From Chaetomium olivaceum (lineage: Eukaryota; Ascomycota; Sordariomycetes; Sordariales; Chaetomiaceae): 64,000 nt of DNA. The stretch is taken from contig JAYWVB010000086.1 of NCBI GenBank assembly GCA_039881045.1, positions 1 through 64,000 on the forward strand. Reading direction: 5' to 3'. The position numbers and the translations under genes are program-made. Below, in pieces: positions 1 to 11,106 of this stretch. Below the pieces are notes generated by a model. The model was not told the origin of the DNA. It did not search any database and saw only the letters and a program-made list of their open reading frames with translations. Positions within the stretch are counted from its first letter, which is position 1; the number at the start of each line of letters is the position of its first letter.

Positions 1-1451
1 AATTCTGATGAGGAAGGTTTATATCCTGCAAGCAATCCTAGGTTTGGAGGCTCGGATGTTGGAAAGGCTTTGGCACGGTCACTTACCGCTCTGTCCAGAA
101 AGCACTTGCATCATGAAAAAGCTGTAGGGGAAGCTTGATAGCGAGGGGCAGATTGCACAATACCCAATTATCTTGAAAATAATGAACGACTGTGTACATA
201 AGCTCCGGAAGTATTATTCTCTTGACCAACTGAATATCCCGACGGAAAAACGGGTTGTTAATTATTGGGTCCGCAACACGGACTTGAGACGGGGAGAAAA
301 AAGGGCCGTGAAACAAGGGTGGCCGTAGGCTGGCGCCGGGCAAAGTGCTGAGCCGCCCAAGGTCGAGATCCCGCACAATCTCCGGTTTCCTGCGCGTGCC
401 TTAATCGCGGGAACCAGTGAAGGAATTATTCAGCGTCTGACTCGAGACTTTCCGCTTTGCAGGTCATCATTTCATGTCAGGATACAGAATCTGGATCACA
501 ACGGACAGTTGCTTTCAATACCAGCTGGATCATTTCGAAATCCGAAGCTGATATCAATTCAGTTGGAGCTTGAAGCCCCCAACAACAAAATCGAAAGCTG
601 AAACTGCGGCAGGCCATCGCCCCCAACAAGCATTTAGGCGTGATATGGTGCTATTTATGGCACGCACAACGCTCATCTCCGGTCAGCACTCAACCCTATG
701 CATATCCCCGTGGGGTGGGAACACAAGCCCTCGGACTTGAGACAACGGGATGGATGGCCACACTGACAGGATCGGGCGAGCCACTCCAACCTCATCCCAA
801 TCCGATCTACCAGGGAATGTTCGAATATTGCGCGTGGCTTGACAGCCCTGAGCTCACAACATACCCTCATCAAAGTGATCACCCAGTTAGGGATTGCATT
901 TGAAGAACGACCACGCTTGTACTGCCGTCCTTGTGCCACGACTCGAACAGGAGGTGTTGATGTTGGATGGGATTGAACACGGGCCGTCTTGTTTAAGCCC
1001 AAACAAGACGGAATTTGGCCTGATTCTGAAATCCGCCCTCCCCTCAACATTGCCCCAAAAAGGAGACAAAGGGCTGGGCCGATATAAAACGGCCACCCAC
1101 CCGTCTCGGCTTCCGCTACACAACCCAAAAGAGACCAGCTTAAAAGCTTGAGAAGATGAAGCAACCCGGACCTCACGACCAGCCCTTTGGTTTATGACCG
1201 TAGTCTGAGGCAGGTGTCGAGGGCCGCAGCCGTCCCATACCCTCCCCCCAGCAAGCCAACAAGGGGCACATCCATTGTGAAGTTACACAGTCTGATAGCA
1301 GCGCTGCGGGATAAGTACAAGACAAAAAGTCCCCTCAAATCAGGCGATCCACTTCCCTAGATAACTTTCTGCAACACATTCTTTTTTGGTTCCACAAATA
1401 TCAACTTCCAACCACGTTCACTACTGCTTTTCGACCACTCTATATTCGATA
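1..1451. other. Intergenic region upstream of the PLAC8 gene
   Basis: I see no convincing gene here. The open frames on both strands lack recognisable motifs and look random. A TATAAA at 1083-1088, in a pyrimidine-rich setting, could serve the PLAC8 gene, but that would imply a 5' leader of about 340 bases. Confidence 0.4.
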
Positions 1452-1985
1452 ATGTCCGGACATATCCAGATCAAGCAGCACGAATGGCAGGATGGCCTCT
1501 GCGGCTGCTGCACCGGCGGCCATTGCCTCATGGGCTGGTGCTGCCCGTGCATCCGTGAGTAGACGCCATCTAGCATACTTCACACCAGCCCTCGACTAAC
1601 CCCCTTGTCTACTAGTGGTCAACAAGACGGCCGAGCTGATTGATGACCCCGACGAGAAGACCCCCAGCGGGTGCGGCGCCGTGGGCTGCGGTTGGTGCAT
1701 GGTCAACATGTTCACCGGTGGATTCGGTTGCATGTAAGCTCCCCCTTTCCCTCCAAGGCATTTCTCACCATCACGTCTAACGGCCCGTGTAGTTTCAGCT
1801 GGCTTCAGCGCAAGAAGATCCGCGAGATGCACGGCATCGAGGGCGGAACCTGCGGCGATCTGTGCGCCAACTGGTGCTGCCCATGCTGCTCCGTCATCCA
1901 GCAGTACAAGGAGGTCGAGATGCGCCGCGACGCCCGCCAGGTGAACAAGGCGGGGTACCAGCAGCAGGCCCCCATGCGCCGTTAA
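1452..1985 (+). CDS. PLAC8 family Cys-rich protein
   Basis: A small Cys-rich protein of the PLAC8 (placenta-specific 8 / FCR / DUF614) family. Members are membrane-associated and linked to cell size, metal resistance or calcium influx in plants and animals; the fungal role is poorly defined. Three exons fit: 1452-1554, 1616-1733 and 1793-1985, with GTGAGT and GTAAGC donors, giving about 137 residues. The N-terminal part has Cys-rich GLCGCC and GWCCPC motifs. The C-terminal exon carries the family signature CANWCCPCCSVIQQYKEVE followed by a basic, Gln-rich tail. Splicing keeps one frame throughout and the ATG follows a pyrimidine-rich leader. The gene converges on the hydrolase at 2121, with about 135 bases between stop codons. 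Family assignment is firm, function is not. Confidence 0.85.
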
Positions 1986-2120
1986 TTGCCGTTTGGTGAG
2001 GACGACGGGGGTTCCGAAAGGCAGGAGTTGTAAGAGTATGGGGTGCGCAGATCATGGTTTGTAGGAGTAACAGCGCCATGTTTTGTTTCTGATTTTGAAG
2101 ATACCGAATAGAGATCACCC

Positions 2121-3239
2121 TCACTTCTCCCCCTCCCTGACTGTGAACCGGTACTCGTCCCCGCGGTCCAAATACACCACCTTGTCCCCGAGTCCAGCAG
2201 CATTTACCTCCTTCTTGAAGTCGTCCAGCGGCGAGCAAAACACATCATAATCGTCAAAGTGAATCGGCACCGTCACGTCCGGGTGTATCAGCTGCATCAG
2301 CTGCACCCCCTGCTCCCCATCCATCGTAACCATGAGCAGCGGCATCTTCGGGCCAGGGATCGTCGTGCCGCCCAAATGCACCAGCATCAGATCAATCTTG
2401 TCCCCCCTCAACCGCTCCGGGATCTCTTTTAGCTCATCCACCATGAGCGTATCCCCCGAGATATAAATCCTATACCCCGTCTCGAACCCTTCCTCATTCC
2501 TCTCCTCCCCCCTCGTCCACCCCAACTCCACCAACCACCCATTCGTCGGCGGCACCGCCCCCAGCAACTCATTGACCGCCCCGATCGGTCCCGGCGGTAC
2601 ATGCTTCCCCGGCAGCCCCGTGACTCTCACCGCCGCCATCCTCCCATCCTCCCCCTTAAACCGACCCCCCAACTCATCATCCCCGGCCAACGGCATAAAC
2701 ACCCCCTCCCACTCCCCCACCCCGACCACCCTCCGAAACGGTCCCCCCTCAATCCCCTCATTCTCCAAACACCCCTTCGCATGCCCCGTCGTCACAATCG
2801 GCACATCCCGCCCCAACTTCGCTTGCACCTCCTCATCGAAATGATCCGCATGGTAATGCGACACCAGCAGGACATCCACAGGCGGCATGGAGGCCAGGTC
2901 GGGCACGGCCGGGTCGGTGAGGCGGGTGGCGGTGACGCCGGGGCCGAGGTGAATGTGGGCGCCGGCGTGGAGGAAGTTGGGGTCGGTGAGGATGCGGAGG
3001 GGCGGGTGGGAGATTAGGGTCGTGGCGGTGCCGATGAAGAAGAGGGATGCGTTTTCCTTTTCTTTGATGGTGTTAGGCGGGTGGGTTGGGAGGCGTGGAT
3101 GGTGTTTGCTCTGGGCGATGGGGAGGGTGGGCTCCGGCGAAGGGTGGTGGGTGGAGGTTTGGAGGAGAGGGATGCGCTTGAGGGGGTTGAGGACCAGAGG
3201 GGGGTGCGTTGTTTGACGGAGGGGTTTTGAAGGGTCCAT
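2121..3239 (-). CDS. Metallo-beta-lactamase-fold hydrolase
   Basis: A predicted metal-dependent hydrolase of the metallo-beta-lactamase superfamily, in the UlaG/NAPE-PLD-like (Lactamase_B_2) group. The metal-binding HYHADH motif sits in VLLVSHYHADHFDEE. Downstream there are an ISGDT aspartate and a VPIHFDD histidine, as expected for a binuclear metal site. The substrate is unknown. I chose the start at MDPSKPL (372 residues). The same frame stays open to 3440, and an overlapping frame upstream (3408 downward, beginning MEYFMSQEEHERR) has a convincing charged, Gln-rich composition. The true N-terminus may therefore begin there and be joined by an unseen intron or a single-base error. Family confidence is high, start confidence low. 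Confidence 0.75.
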   Translation of the reverse strand: MDPSKPLRQTTHPPLVLNPLKRIPLLQTSTHHPSPEPTLPIAQSKHHPRLPTHPPNTIKEKENASLFFIGTATTLISHPPLRILTDPNFLHAGAHIHLGPGVTATRLTDPAVPDLASMPPVDVLLVSHYHADHFDEEVQAKLGRDVPIVTTGHAKGCLENEGIEGGPFRRVVGVGEWEGVFMPLAGDDELGGRFKGEDGRMAAVRVTGLPGKHVPPGPIGAVNELLGAVPPTNGWLVELGWTRGEERNEEGFETGYRIYISGDTLMVDELKEIPERLRGDKIDLMLVHLGGTTIPGPKMPLLMVTMDGEQGVQLMQLIHPDVTVPIHFDDYDVFCSPLDDFKKEVNAAGLGDKVVYLDRGDEYRFTVREGEK

Positions 3240-4319
3240 TTTGGTGGTTTTGTTGGTTTTGCTGCTGTTGAGTCTGGTGTTCTTCCTTAGTATGTTGCTG
3301 CTGTGAAAGGGGTTGGTTGCTCTCGTGCAGCTTCTCGAGTCGTTGCTGCTCGAGTCTGCGCTCGTGTTCCTCCTGAGACATGAAATACTCCATTTTGCGT
3401 GGCTGCATGATCTGAGTCTTATCTTTTCTTGCGAAGTCACGTCGCGTCTATTTCACTGCTACTGGCCACCAGGTTGTAATGTGGCCATCACAAAGACTCG
3501 TTGTCGTCATCGATCGACGAGCTCTGGCCACGCAACCACGGGCCGAACCCTCACTATCCTGATTTCTGGGTCCATTCAACCAACAAAATTCCTACATTCG
3601 TACTTGTATGATGAGGGACAATCTAATTTCAGAAGCGTGGCCATTGAACCAATGCCGTTAGTGACGTCAACTTGACTATGAAGTCCTCGAAACTCTGACA
3701 AGCGCTTTAACCTAGAATATGCCCACGATGGATCGGTCCTAGCTCTGGATTTAAAAGCAACGAAGCAAATGTTGATTACAAAAAGGGGCCTGGTTGGTGC
3801 ATACTAACCGTCAGCAACCACATACGTCGACAGCATGACTTTACACCAAGCTAGGAGGAGTGAGCTTGCAACGTTGGAGTCTATAATTAGCCCTGCCCTT
3901 TTGGTATGTACCGGGCAAGTAGGGGCTTAAAGGGGACGACATTCCGCCTCGGCTTCACTAAACTAGACCTTTCCGGTCGCCCGGAAGAAGCCAAGAGATA
4001 CTGATTGCTGCCAGATAGCGGCCAGCCCAACACCGTGGGGATACCCACACTGCCGGGCTTGGGTGGTAATATCTGGGGTGCAGATGACCTCGCAGCGGAT
4101 AATGTCGTGCGCCCGGCAATCATTCGTATTACCTGAACGCGAGACGGAAGGAAATCGCAACCAACACAAACGAGGGCTTAGCCAACACGCTGCTTTCTAC
4201 GATGCACGGTGAAGATAGGATCACGGGTCAGGGGTCTGATCCATAACAATCATTATTCGCATCCTACGGGCCACGAAGACGAGGCACAGATCGACTGCTC
4301 ATCTCATAACCACCATATC
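3240..4319. other. Intergenic region, about 1.1 kb
   Basis: Apart from the possible 5' extension of the hydrolase up to about 3408, no gene-like frame is visible. It lies between the hydrolase's upstream side and the 3' end of the LPMO gene. Confidence 0.4.
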
Positions 4320-5131
4320 TCAGCCCTGCCAGACACTCGGTCCAGGAGCCTTGTAGCTCGTCCGCACGGGATAATACGACCACAGCAGACCGGGGTCGTT
4401 GGTGCTATACGCGCCCGGGAAGGAAACCAGCGGCCCAGGAGAGCCATTCCCACCATTCTTCAGGTCGATTTGGGCACACGATAGGTAGATTTGGGCTCCG
4501 CCCGGGTTCTGGGCCTGGTGCAGCGCGATGCTCTCGACACGGACCAGGTACTTGCCGCTGGGGACGCTCTTGGGGATGGTAAACTCGACGGTTTGTTTGT
4601 CTGTACGACCCTCCATCAGCTTTCTCGTTTTTCTTTCCATAACGGAACCATAGGACGTACTGTACGCAGGCCAGGTTGCCTCCCCTGAAGTGAGACCCCC
4701 GGGACCCGACACGGCCGAGATCTCGGCAACCTTGAACCACACCTTGCCAGCCGCCTCCCAGGTATTGATATCACTTCCGTCAGGCACGCGGGCCATGTAG
4801 AATGAGACGGGGCCAAAGTGGGTGATGGATGACATGGCGATGAATCCCAGCTTCTCACCAGCCGTGACGGTGGCGGTCCCCGTGCCGGGCCTCATCTGGA
4901 AGCAGCGGATGTCCTGGGAGTTGACGTCGGTCACGCCAAAGTTGCCCTGGTAGTTCTTGGTTTGGCGGACTGAGGTCCATTCTTTCGTCTCCGCGACGCC
5001 GTTGACGATGAGCTTGGAGAAGCGGTCTGCAGGGGTCAGCCGTCGTTGCGACCCTGAGGGAGGTGGCTTAGGTGCTTACAGTGGGCGTCGGCAGTGGCTC
5101 CCATGAGAAGCAGAGAGGGGAGGACCTTCAT
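4320..5131 (-). CDS. AA9 lytic polysaccharide monooxygenase
   Basis: A secreted copper enzyme that oxidatively cleaves cellulose or related beta-1,4-glucans (formerly GH61). Two exons, 5131-5080 and 5026-4320, with intron donor GTAAGC and acceptor CTGCAG, give 252 residues. Residues 1-16 (MKVLPSLLLMGATADA) are a signal peptide, and cleavage would expose His17 as the N-terminal histidine of the copper brace. The second brace histidine is His87 in ITHFGP. A QIYLSCAQIDL motif supplies the axial tyrosine and a Cys likely paired with Cys59. The length is normal for a single-domain AA9, with no carbohydrate-binding module or linker. With the GH3 gene at 63486 it suggests a plant-biomass-degrading lifestyle. 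Regioselectivity cannot be read from the sequence. Confidence 0.9.
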
Positions 5132-5778
5132 CTTGGGCGGTAGTGACAAAAGCGAGATGGTGTTTTGGGGTGGGCTACCTTGAGAGGTCGAGACCCCGAG
5201 AGCAACTCAGGGGCTACCGGGGAGCATATAACCTCGTGGGTTACGAGCCAAACCAGGCACGGCTTGTGTAGATACTACCGAAATCAAATAAGAGCCAAGA
5301 GATCTAGACACTGCCCGCAATCACCTGGACCAATTCCGTGCAACCCATTGATAGATTGTGACGCTGGGGCAGTTTAGCCTGTTTGTGTGAATGAACAGTT
5401 GATGATGCGACTAAGCACCACCATGGCGACCATGGGTACATTCTCAATGACTCGGATTAGGTGTAATTATATGCTATACGACCATAGCCGGTCGCCCATA
5501 GCGAAGGAGGGAAACGTGAAAGGGCTGTTTTACATCTTTATCTTAGGTGGTGCTCCCCAACCAAATCACAGCATGGTACAACAATGCCGACAACTGCTCA
5601 TGGAGAATGTGCACAGCCTTTTTGCACCGTCGAGTAGCTGCCCAGATGGTTAATCAGATAAAAGACCTAGATACAACATCGTCACCAAGGGAAGACTAAA
5701 CAACGCGCCAAATACAACAAATCCAGCCTCTGCTTTGATTCCTATTCAGTGATAGCTGTCGAACCAAACAAGGCTTGC
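5132..5778. other. Intergenic region between LPMO and NucA/NucB genes
   Basis: This should hold the LPMO promoter (minus strand) and the 3' end of the NucA/NucB gene. No gene is visible and I found no unambiguous TATA box. Confidence 0.4.
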
Positions 5779-7456
5779 CTATGGGTTGCAGCCGTGTACG
5801 TCCGACTCCTGAACAGTCGTGCAGTCAATGCCCGTCACCCTCAAAGCATACTTGAAGCCACGGTGCTTGCCGGAAACCATCCGCCCAATAAGATCACCCC
5901 CGCCGCTGTTGGCATGTTCACTCACACACGCGACGTGCGCGTCCGCTCCGCCCTGGATTGCCGAGTTAAACGGGTACTCATCGCAGGTGGCCTTGTCGCC
6001 CGCCCCGGGTTCCCCTGCTGGAACTGTCCGGCCTGGTGAGTGCAGAAGACATTCAGGATCAGCAATCGCACTATATCTCACCGCAGCTTGGGGTCGTAGG
6101 TACGCACCTGTGCAGCATCCACGCGAGCTCCTGCAGTCCGATAGCTCCCGATTAGGAGAGTTCGGACCGTAGTACGTTAGGATTTGTTGATTCGGCGTGG
6201 TCTCCGGAGTTCCTAGCGCGATCTGACGTCTTATGCCTGTTTGGCCGATTAACAGGTGCCTCCAGTTAAGACTTAACATACCCTAGACCTACCAAGGCAA
6301 ATGTTCTCCACCAGCTAGGTCGGCGCACAGCGTTAGTTTCTTGGTTTCATGACCACCCAAGCCCATATAAGCATGCAGACATTACTTACGTCGGAGATAA
6401 TGTTGTTGGGTGTGTATCCAAACTCAAGAACCGGCACATTGCAATATCCGGGGGTAGAACTACACGTCGAGGACTCCGGACAGCCTGCGAAGTGATGACA
6501 GGTACTGTAGTCAGCGGCATGTATGTAATGGGACATGTTGACATTGGCTCTTTGATGAGCACACTTACACCACCCGTCGCAGCAGACTTCATACTGCCCA
6601 CAGCACGTATCCTTGTCAGGAGTTGATCCCGGACAACACTGGCTGATCTCGGGATTCGTCGAATCGCAGCAAGCATTCGTCCCGCAGCACGACGCCCAGA
6701 CGGGGCACACTCTTCCAGCGCCGCAGCACTGCTCGTCTAGCTCTTTGCATACGGTAGGGTCATTCGGACACAGGGTCGTGCCCGAGGGGCAGCACAGGCC
6801 GCCGGGAGAACAGACGGGTTTGCTGGAGGGGCAAACGGATCCGTTGCCGCAGCACGTCTCGCCTGGTTTCCTGCAGGTGCGCGTGTCGTTGGGGCATTCG
6901 GTCGTGCCCGTCGCACAGCACCCGTTGGGCTGACAGACGGGTTTGGCCGAGGTGCAACAGCCTCCGTTAACGGCAATACACTATCGGGAAATCAAGTACG
7001 CCGCGTTAGCGTTCCAAGCATGGCCAAGTCAGGACACGGTCTGGCCTGAAAGATAGATGGCACCATAGGTACATACGCAAACCGGGTATCCAACTGGGCA
7101 GCACCTGCCAGAACAGGGAACTAGTGTATGCTGTTAGCCTTTTATAGAGCCCTAAAGGGTAGATTAAGTAGTGTCGAGTCATTTGGAAGCTTACACGGAT
7201 GGGTTGGGGGACAGGTTTGCCTGTCAAACAACTCGAGGTCACGGCCCAGGATCTGGTCGGCAGCAAGGCCACCAGCCGGACTCCCGCGCATTGCTGATGC
7301 GGGAGACGACAACAAACCTGAGGCACCGCGGTGGGCTGCCGCAAAGGTCTGGGGGTTCTTGATGCGACCAGGAACTGAGATGGTGTCTCGGCTCCAGCGT
7401 ATGTCAGCCTGGCAAAAGCCAGCGATGCCAAGAATAACGGTTGCGAGTAACACCAT
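5779..7456 (-). CDS. Secreted Cys-rich protein with C-terminal NucA/NucB-type DNase domain
   Basis: The model is six exons: 7456-7195, 7120-7077, 6980-6569, 6484-6390, 6222-6108 and 6032-5779, giving about 393 residues in one continuous frame. The last intron (75 bases) is a multiple of three and free of stops, so it may be retained (about 418 residues). Residues 1-18 or so form a signal peptide (MVLLATVILGIAGFCQA). The middle consists of repeated CC-x(n)-C modules (for example CCPVGYPVC, GLCCPSGTTLC, EVCCDGWCC) resembling granulin-like disulfide stacks. The C-terminus has CDEYPFNSAIQGG and a VTGIDC motif typical of NucA/NucB deoxyribonucleases (PF14040), including the acidic Asp-Glu pair of DEYPF. 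It is probably an extracellular DNase for nucleic acid scavenging or competition. The domain call rests on motif recognition only. Confidence 0.72.
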
Positions 7457-9368
7457 GGTGTTTGGCAATTGTTTGGGTGATATGTGACAAGGAAGCGTAG
7501 GCCTTAGTCTAAAGACCCAATAATTAGGATTAGGAGACACCCTGGTGGCATAACTTCACAGCCCAGTTCGACCGGAGCCAATCTTTAATACTACCAGTCA
7601 GTCCTCCCACAATTCCCCTCCCTTTAGTTTTATCGTCAAATTTTTTTCGTGAGCCAAGCCAGCTAAGTGTCTTGATGTTGCAGCTGAAAATATATTGCAA
7701 CGTTTCAAGAGCCTTCAGAGTCTCAAGAAAACCAATGAGGTTCATTTAAGACCAAAGACCCCCGCCCCGACATCCAGGGCACCGTCAGCATGGACTGAGG
7801 TTATTCCGCGAGGAACTTGCTGAGATGGTTAAGAGCTAGCAAAGATTTGGTAACCAATAAAGTTCAGAAGACATCGATAGTGCATCGTCTCGTTGTAACC
7901 CGCCCCCCTCTTCCACAGCAATTATTTGGGTTTAGTTTGTTTTGAAACTGGGGGTTGATATGATCGGGCCGACTAAGGTTGGTCGGTAAACAACCATAAA
8001 GAAGGTTGGATTGCGCGTCTTATACGGCTATTCGTGTTTTTGCTTCTTCTCGGCAAGCTCTAAAAACCAAACTCAAATGATGAAAGCTAGCTAGATCCAT
8101 ACACAGCCTTGTGTCTCATGTACCTTGATTAATGGGACTCGGGTCATTGATTAAGACCAAGATAACCGCTTTTCCGCCCCCCTCCACCACGTCGACTTTG
8201 GAGGTTCGGAGGCACACCTCGCGACACAGAACAGATGTGAATTCCCATAACACCTCAGTCATTACAGAAATCTCCATTAAGCCCGCAAATACTTAGTCTT
8301 CAGGTTCCATAGTTGCTACCAACTCTGAAAGTACTCTTCACCGACATAGCCATGCCCTTGACGCGATGAGACTACGTATGCATTCCAGTTCCCGAATCTT
8401 GCAAAGTCTTGTACGGCTAATATACTAACGTTCTCCCCAACGTAAAAGCAGCGGACTGTCCTAGTTTGATACCGCTCACATCATGTCCAGCGGCCTACAG
8501 TTTAGCCTTTGGAATCGCCACCAGATGATCGTCAACGCCAACAGCAGCCTAGGCTCCCTTCTCTATATATTCAGCCCATCTAATTCCGTAGTATCCTAGC
8601 TCTTAGCTCAGCTATCTTAGTTTCGGACTTAGGCATTACCGGAGTAAGCTCAAGAAGGAGTAGATATATATAGGCTCACAACGAAGGCGTTAAAGAAAGA
8701 GAAGGGGGAGGATGAAACAAAAGGGGAGGAGAGGCTTCCATATTTATCTTTTAAAGTCAAGATGGCGGGGTCTCTAACTAGCCCAAGTTGCCATTACGAG
8801 GAGCCTCGGCTAGAGTTGGAATAAACTCCTCCTTCATAGGGGAGGCGGCGAGTATACACAGGATATACACAAGGTAGACACAGGGTATGTACAGCGTAAA
8901 CACAGGGAGCATAGGGTACGTTACCGTACGTAGGGTGTGCGAGGGGTGTCTAGTGCCGGTATAAGTCACGGTCACGTATACCGCGCGCAAGTGTAAGCCG
9001 TCAAGATTCGCACAAGAAAACAAGTCCAACTGGACTCGGGATGGATGATGGCCCATCTTGCCTATTCACCCACAACCTGCTGGAAGACAGACAGAGGAGA
9101 CAGGAACGACCACCGGAATGAAGGCGGGATTTTCCGAGGTCCGACCAAACCGAGCCGCCGGCATCGCCTTGACGCTCGGGCCACTTTATGTGCGCCAAAC
9201 CAAAATAGGAAGATCAACTTTTTTTTACCGCAACGGACCGGCCAGCTGCCACGATCCAATACCACTCACCAAGACCACCTCAGCTTCCTTTGGCCGTGCT
9301 GATTTCTCTCCACTACCTTTTTCTACCTCTTTAGTAAACCCCGAGCTTTATTACGGTCACTATTCAAG
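7457..9368. other. Intergenic region with a TA-rich stretch
   Basis: About 1.9 kb without a credible gene. Around 8560-8680 the sequence is rich in TA dinucleotides and short TA runs, unlike the GC-rich genes around it, and may be an old mutated repeat. From 8860 to 8960 there are imperfect repeats of an ACACAGGRTA-like unit. The final 150 bases should contain the malate dehydrogenase promoter and leader. Confidence 0.4.
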
Positions 9369-10653
9369 ATGTTCATGGCCTCTAGGATCCAGACCCGCGC
9401 CTTCTCGCGTCGGCGAGAAACGTAAGCACAGCTCTTTGAATGCACGCGCCCCGCCAACCCCCCATTCTTTATTCTTTGCCGAGTTCCCTCCTCGCGAACC
9501 AGGCACACTGGCCTTGGGCTTTGCTTGCTCTTGGACCGGATGTGGTGCAATTGAAGCAATTGAGGGGGATTGGCACCGTTGACATGCAGCTGCTAACTGT
9601 TCCCGTTCCCCCGCCCTCCAGCTCTCCAAGGTCACCGTCCTCGGTGCTGCCGGTGGCATCGGCCAGCCGTTGTCCCTCCTCCTCAAGCTCAACCCCAGAG
9701 TCACTGAGCTCGCCCTCTACGATATCCGTGGCGCCCCTGGTACGTCGCCTGCATACTAGCACACACGCACGCACTCCTCCAAGTGACTAACCCCCACCTT
9801 CCCCTCCCCCGCAGGCGTTGCCGCCGATGTGTCGCACGTCAACACCAAGTCCAACGTCAAGGGCTACGAGCCGACCCCCAGCGGGCTGGCCAGCGCGCTC
9901 AAGGACGCCGAGATCGTGCTGATCCCCGCGGGCGTGCCCCGCAAGCCCGGCATGACGCGCGACGACCTCTTCAACACCAACGCCTCCATCGTGCGCGACC
10001 TGGCCAAGGCCTGCGCCGAGTCGGCCCCCAACGCCAACATCCTGGTCATCAGCAACCCGGTCAACTCGACCGTGCCCATCTGCGCCGAGGTCTTCAAGGC
10101 CCGCGGCGTCTACAACCCAAAGCGCCTCTTCGGCGTCACCACCCTCGACGTCGTGCGCGCCTCGCGCTTCGTCAGCGAGATCAAGAAGACGGACCCCGTC
10201 GACGAGAAGATCACCGTCGTCGGCGGCCACAGCGGCGTGACCATCGTGCCGCTCTTCAGCCAGAGCAACCACCCGGACCTGTCCTCCAACGCCGAGCTCG
10301 TCAAGCGCGTGCAGTTCGGCGGCGACGAGGTCGTCAAGGCCAAGGACGGCGCCGGCTCCGCCACGCTCTCCATGGCCATGGCCGGCGCCCGCATGGCCGA
10401 GTCGCTGCTGCGCGCCTCGCAGGGCGAGAAGGGCGTGGTCGAGCCCACTTTTGTCGACAGCCCCCTCTACAAGGACCAGGGCATCGACTTCTTCAGCTCC
10501 CAGGTCGAGCTGGGCCCCAACGGCGTCGAGAAGATCCTGCCCATCGGCAAGGTCGACGCCGTCGAGGAGAAGCTGCTCGAGGCCTGCCTGGCTGACCTCA
10601 AGGGCAACATCCAGAAGGGCAAGACCTTTGTTGCCGAGAACCCCGGCAACTAA
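9369..10653 (+). CDS. Mitochondrial malate dehydrogenase (apparent frameshift in exon 1)
   Basis: NAD-dependent malate dehydrogenase of the TCA cycle, located in the mitochondrial matrix. Exons are 9369-9421, 9622-9739 and 9815-10653, about 336 residues. Exon 1 encodes a basic, Ser/Ala-rich presequence. Exon 2 has the nucleotide-binding GAAGGIGQP loop. Exon 3 has RKPGMTRDDLF (substrate arginines and mobile loop), ISNPVNSTVPI and the GGHSG catalytic histidine. Exon 1 ends in phase 2, but exon 2 needs phase 0. One extra base near 9404-9408 would make the presequence end in FSASARN, a conserved fungal form, and restore the frame. I read this as a sequence error, because loss of this gene would be severe. 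The GC-rich third codon positions of exon 3 suggest high expression. Confidence 0.93.
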
Positions 10654-11106
10654 TTTTAGTTGTTGATGCGGAGATGGATCAAAAAGAATGACTTATGCGG
10701 ATGACCGAATTTGGCTCCAGGGCTGGGCTTGCGTCTCCAACCGCTCATCTCATGAACGAGCAACGGGCGGATGCTTTGTGATGTATACTAGCAACGCGAT
10801 TCAAAAATTTATTGATGGGCCAACCGAAGCCATGTTCCCAATGCAGATGAGAAGAGAGACCATGTCTTGATGTATCAACCATGCGCGATATACCACGCCA
10901 CGCCGCGCCATGCCATGCCACGCCATGTACACAAATGCACCCACCACACACGATCTACTCTTTCCCGTACTATACACAACGTGAACAACACAAAAACGGC
11001 AAACAGACCAAAACAACAACATCCATTGCCCTCTATCAACCATCCGTCCCCCATCATCTAATTAACTAACCCCCCACCCTCCATATATATCTAAATAACC
11101 TCACAC
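10654..11106. other. Convergent 3' region between mdh and the P5A ATPase
   Basis: No gene is visible. Around 10895-10927 there is a short imperfect array of CATGC/CACGC units, and near 11090 a TATATATATC run. These probably fall in the 3' untranslated regions of the two convergent genes. Confidence 0.4.

Noticed and set aside
673..1176. 167-codon minus frame upstream of the PLAC8 gene
   Set aside because: No motif, unnatural composition, no splice partners, and it covers a likely promoter TATA.
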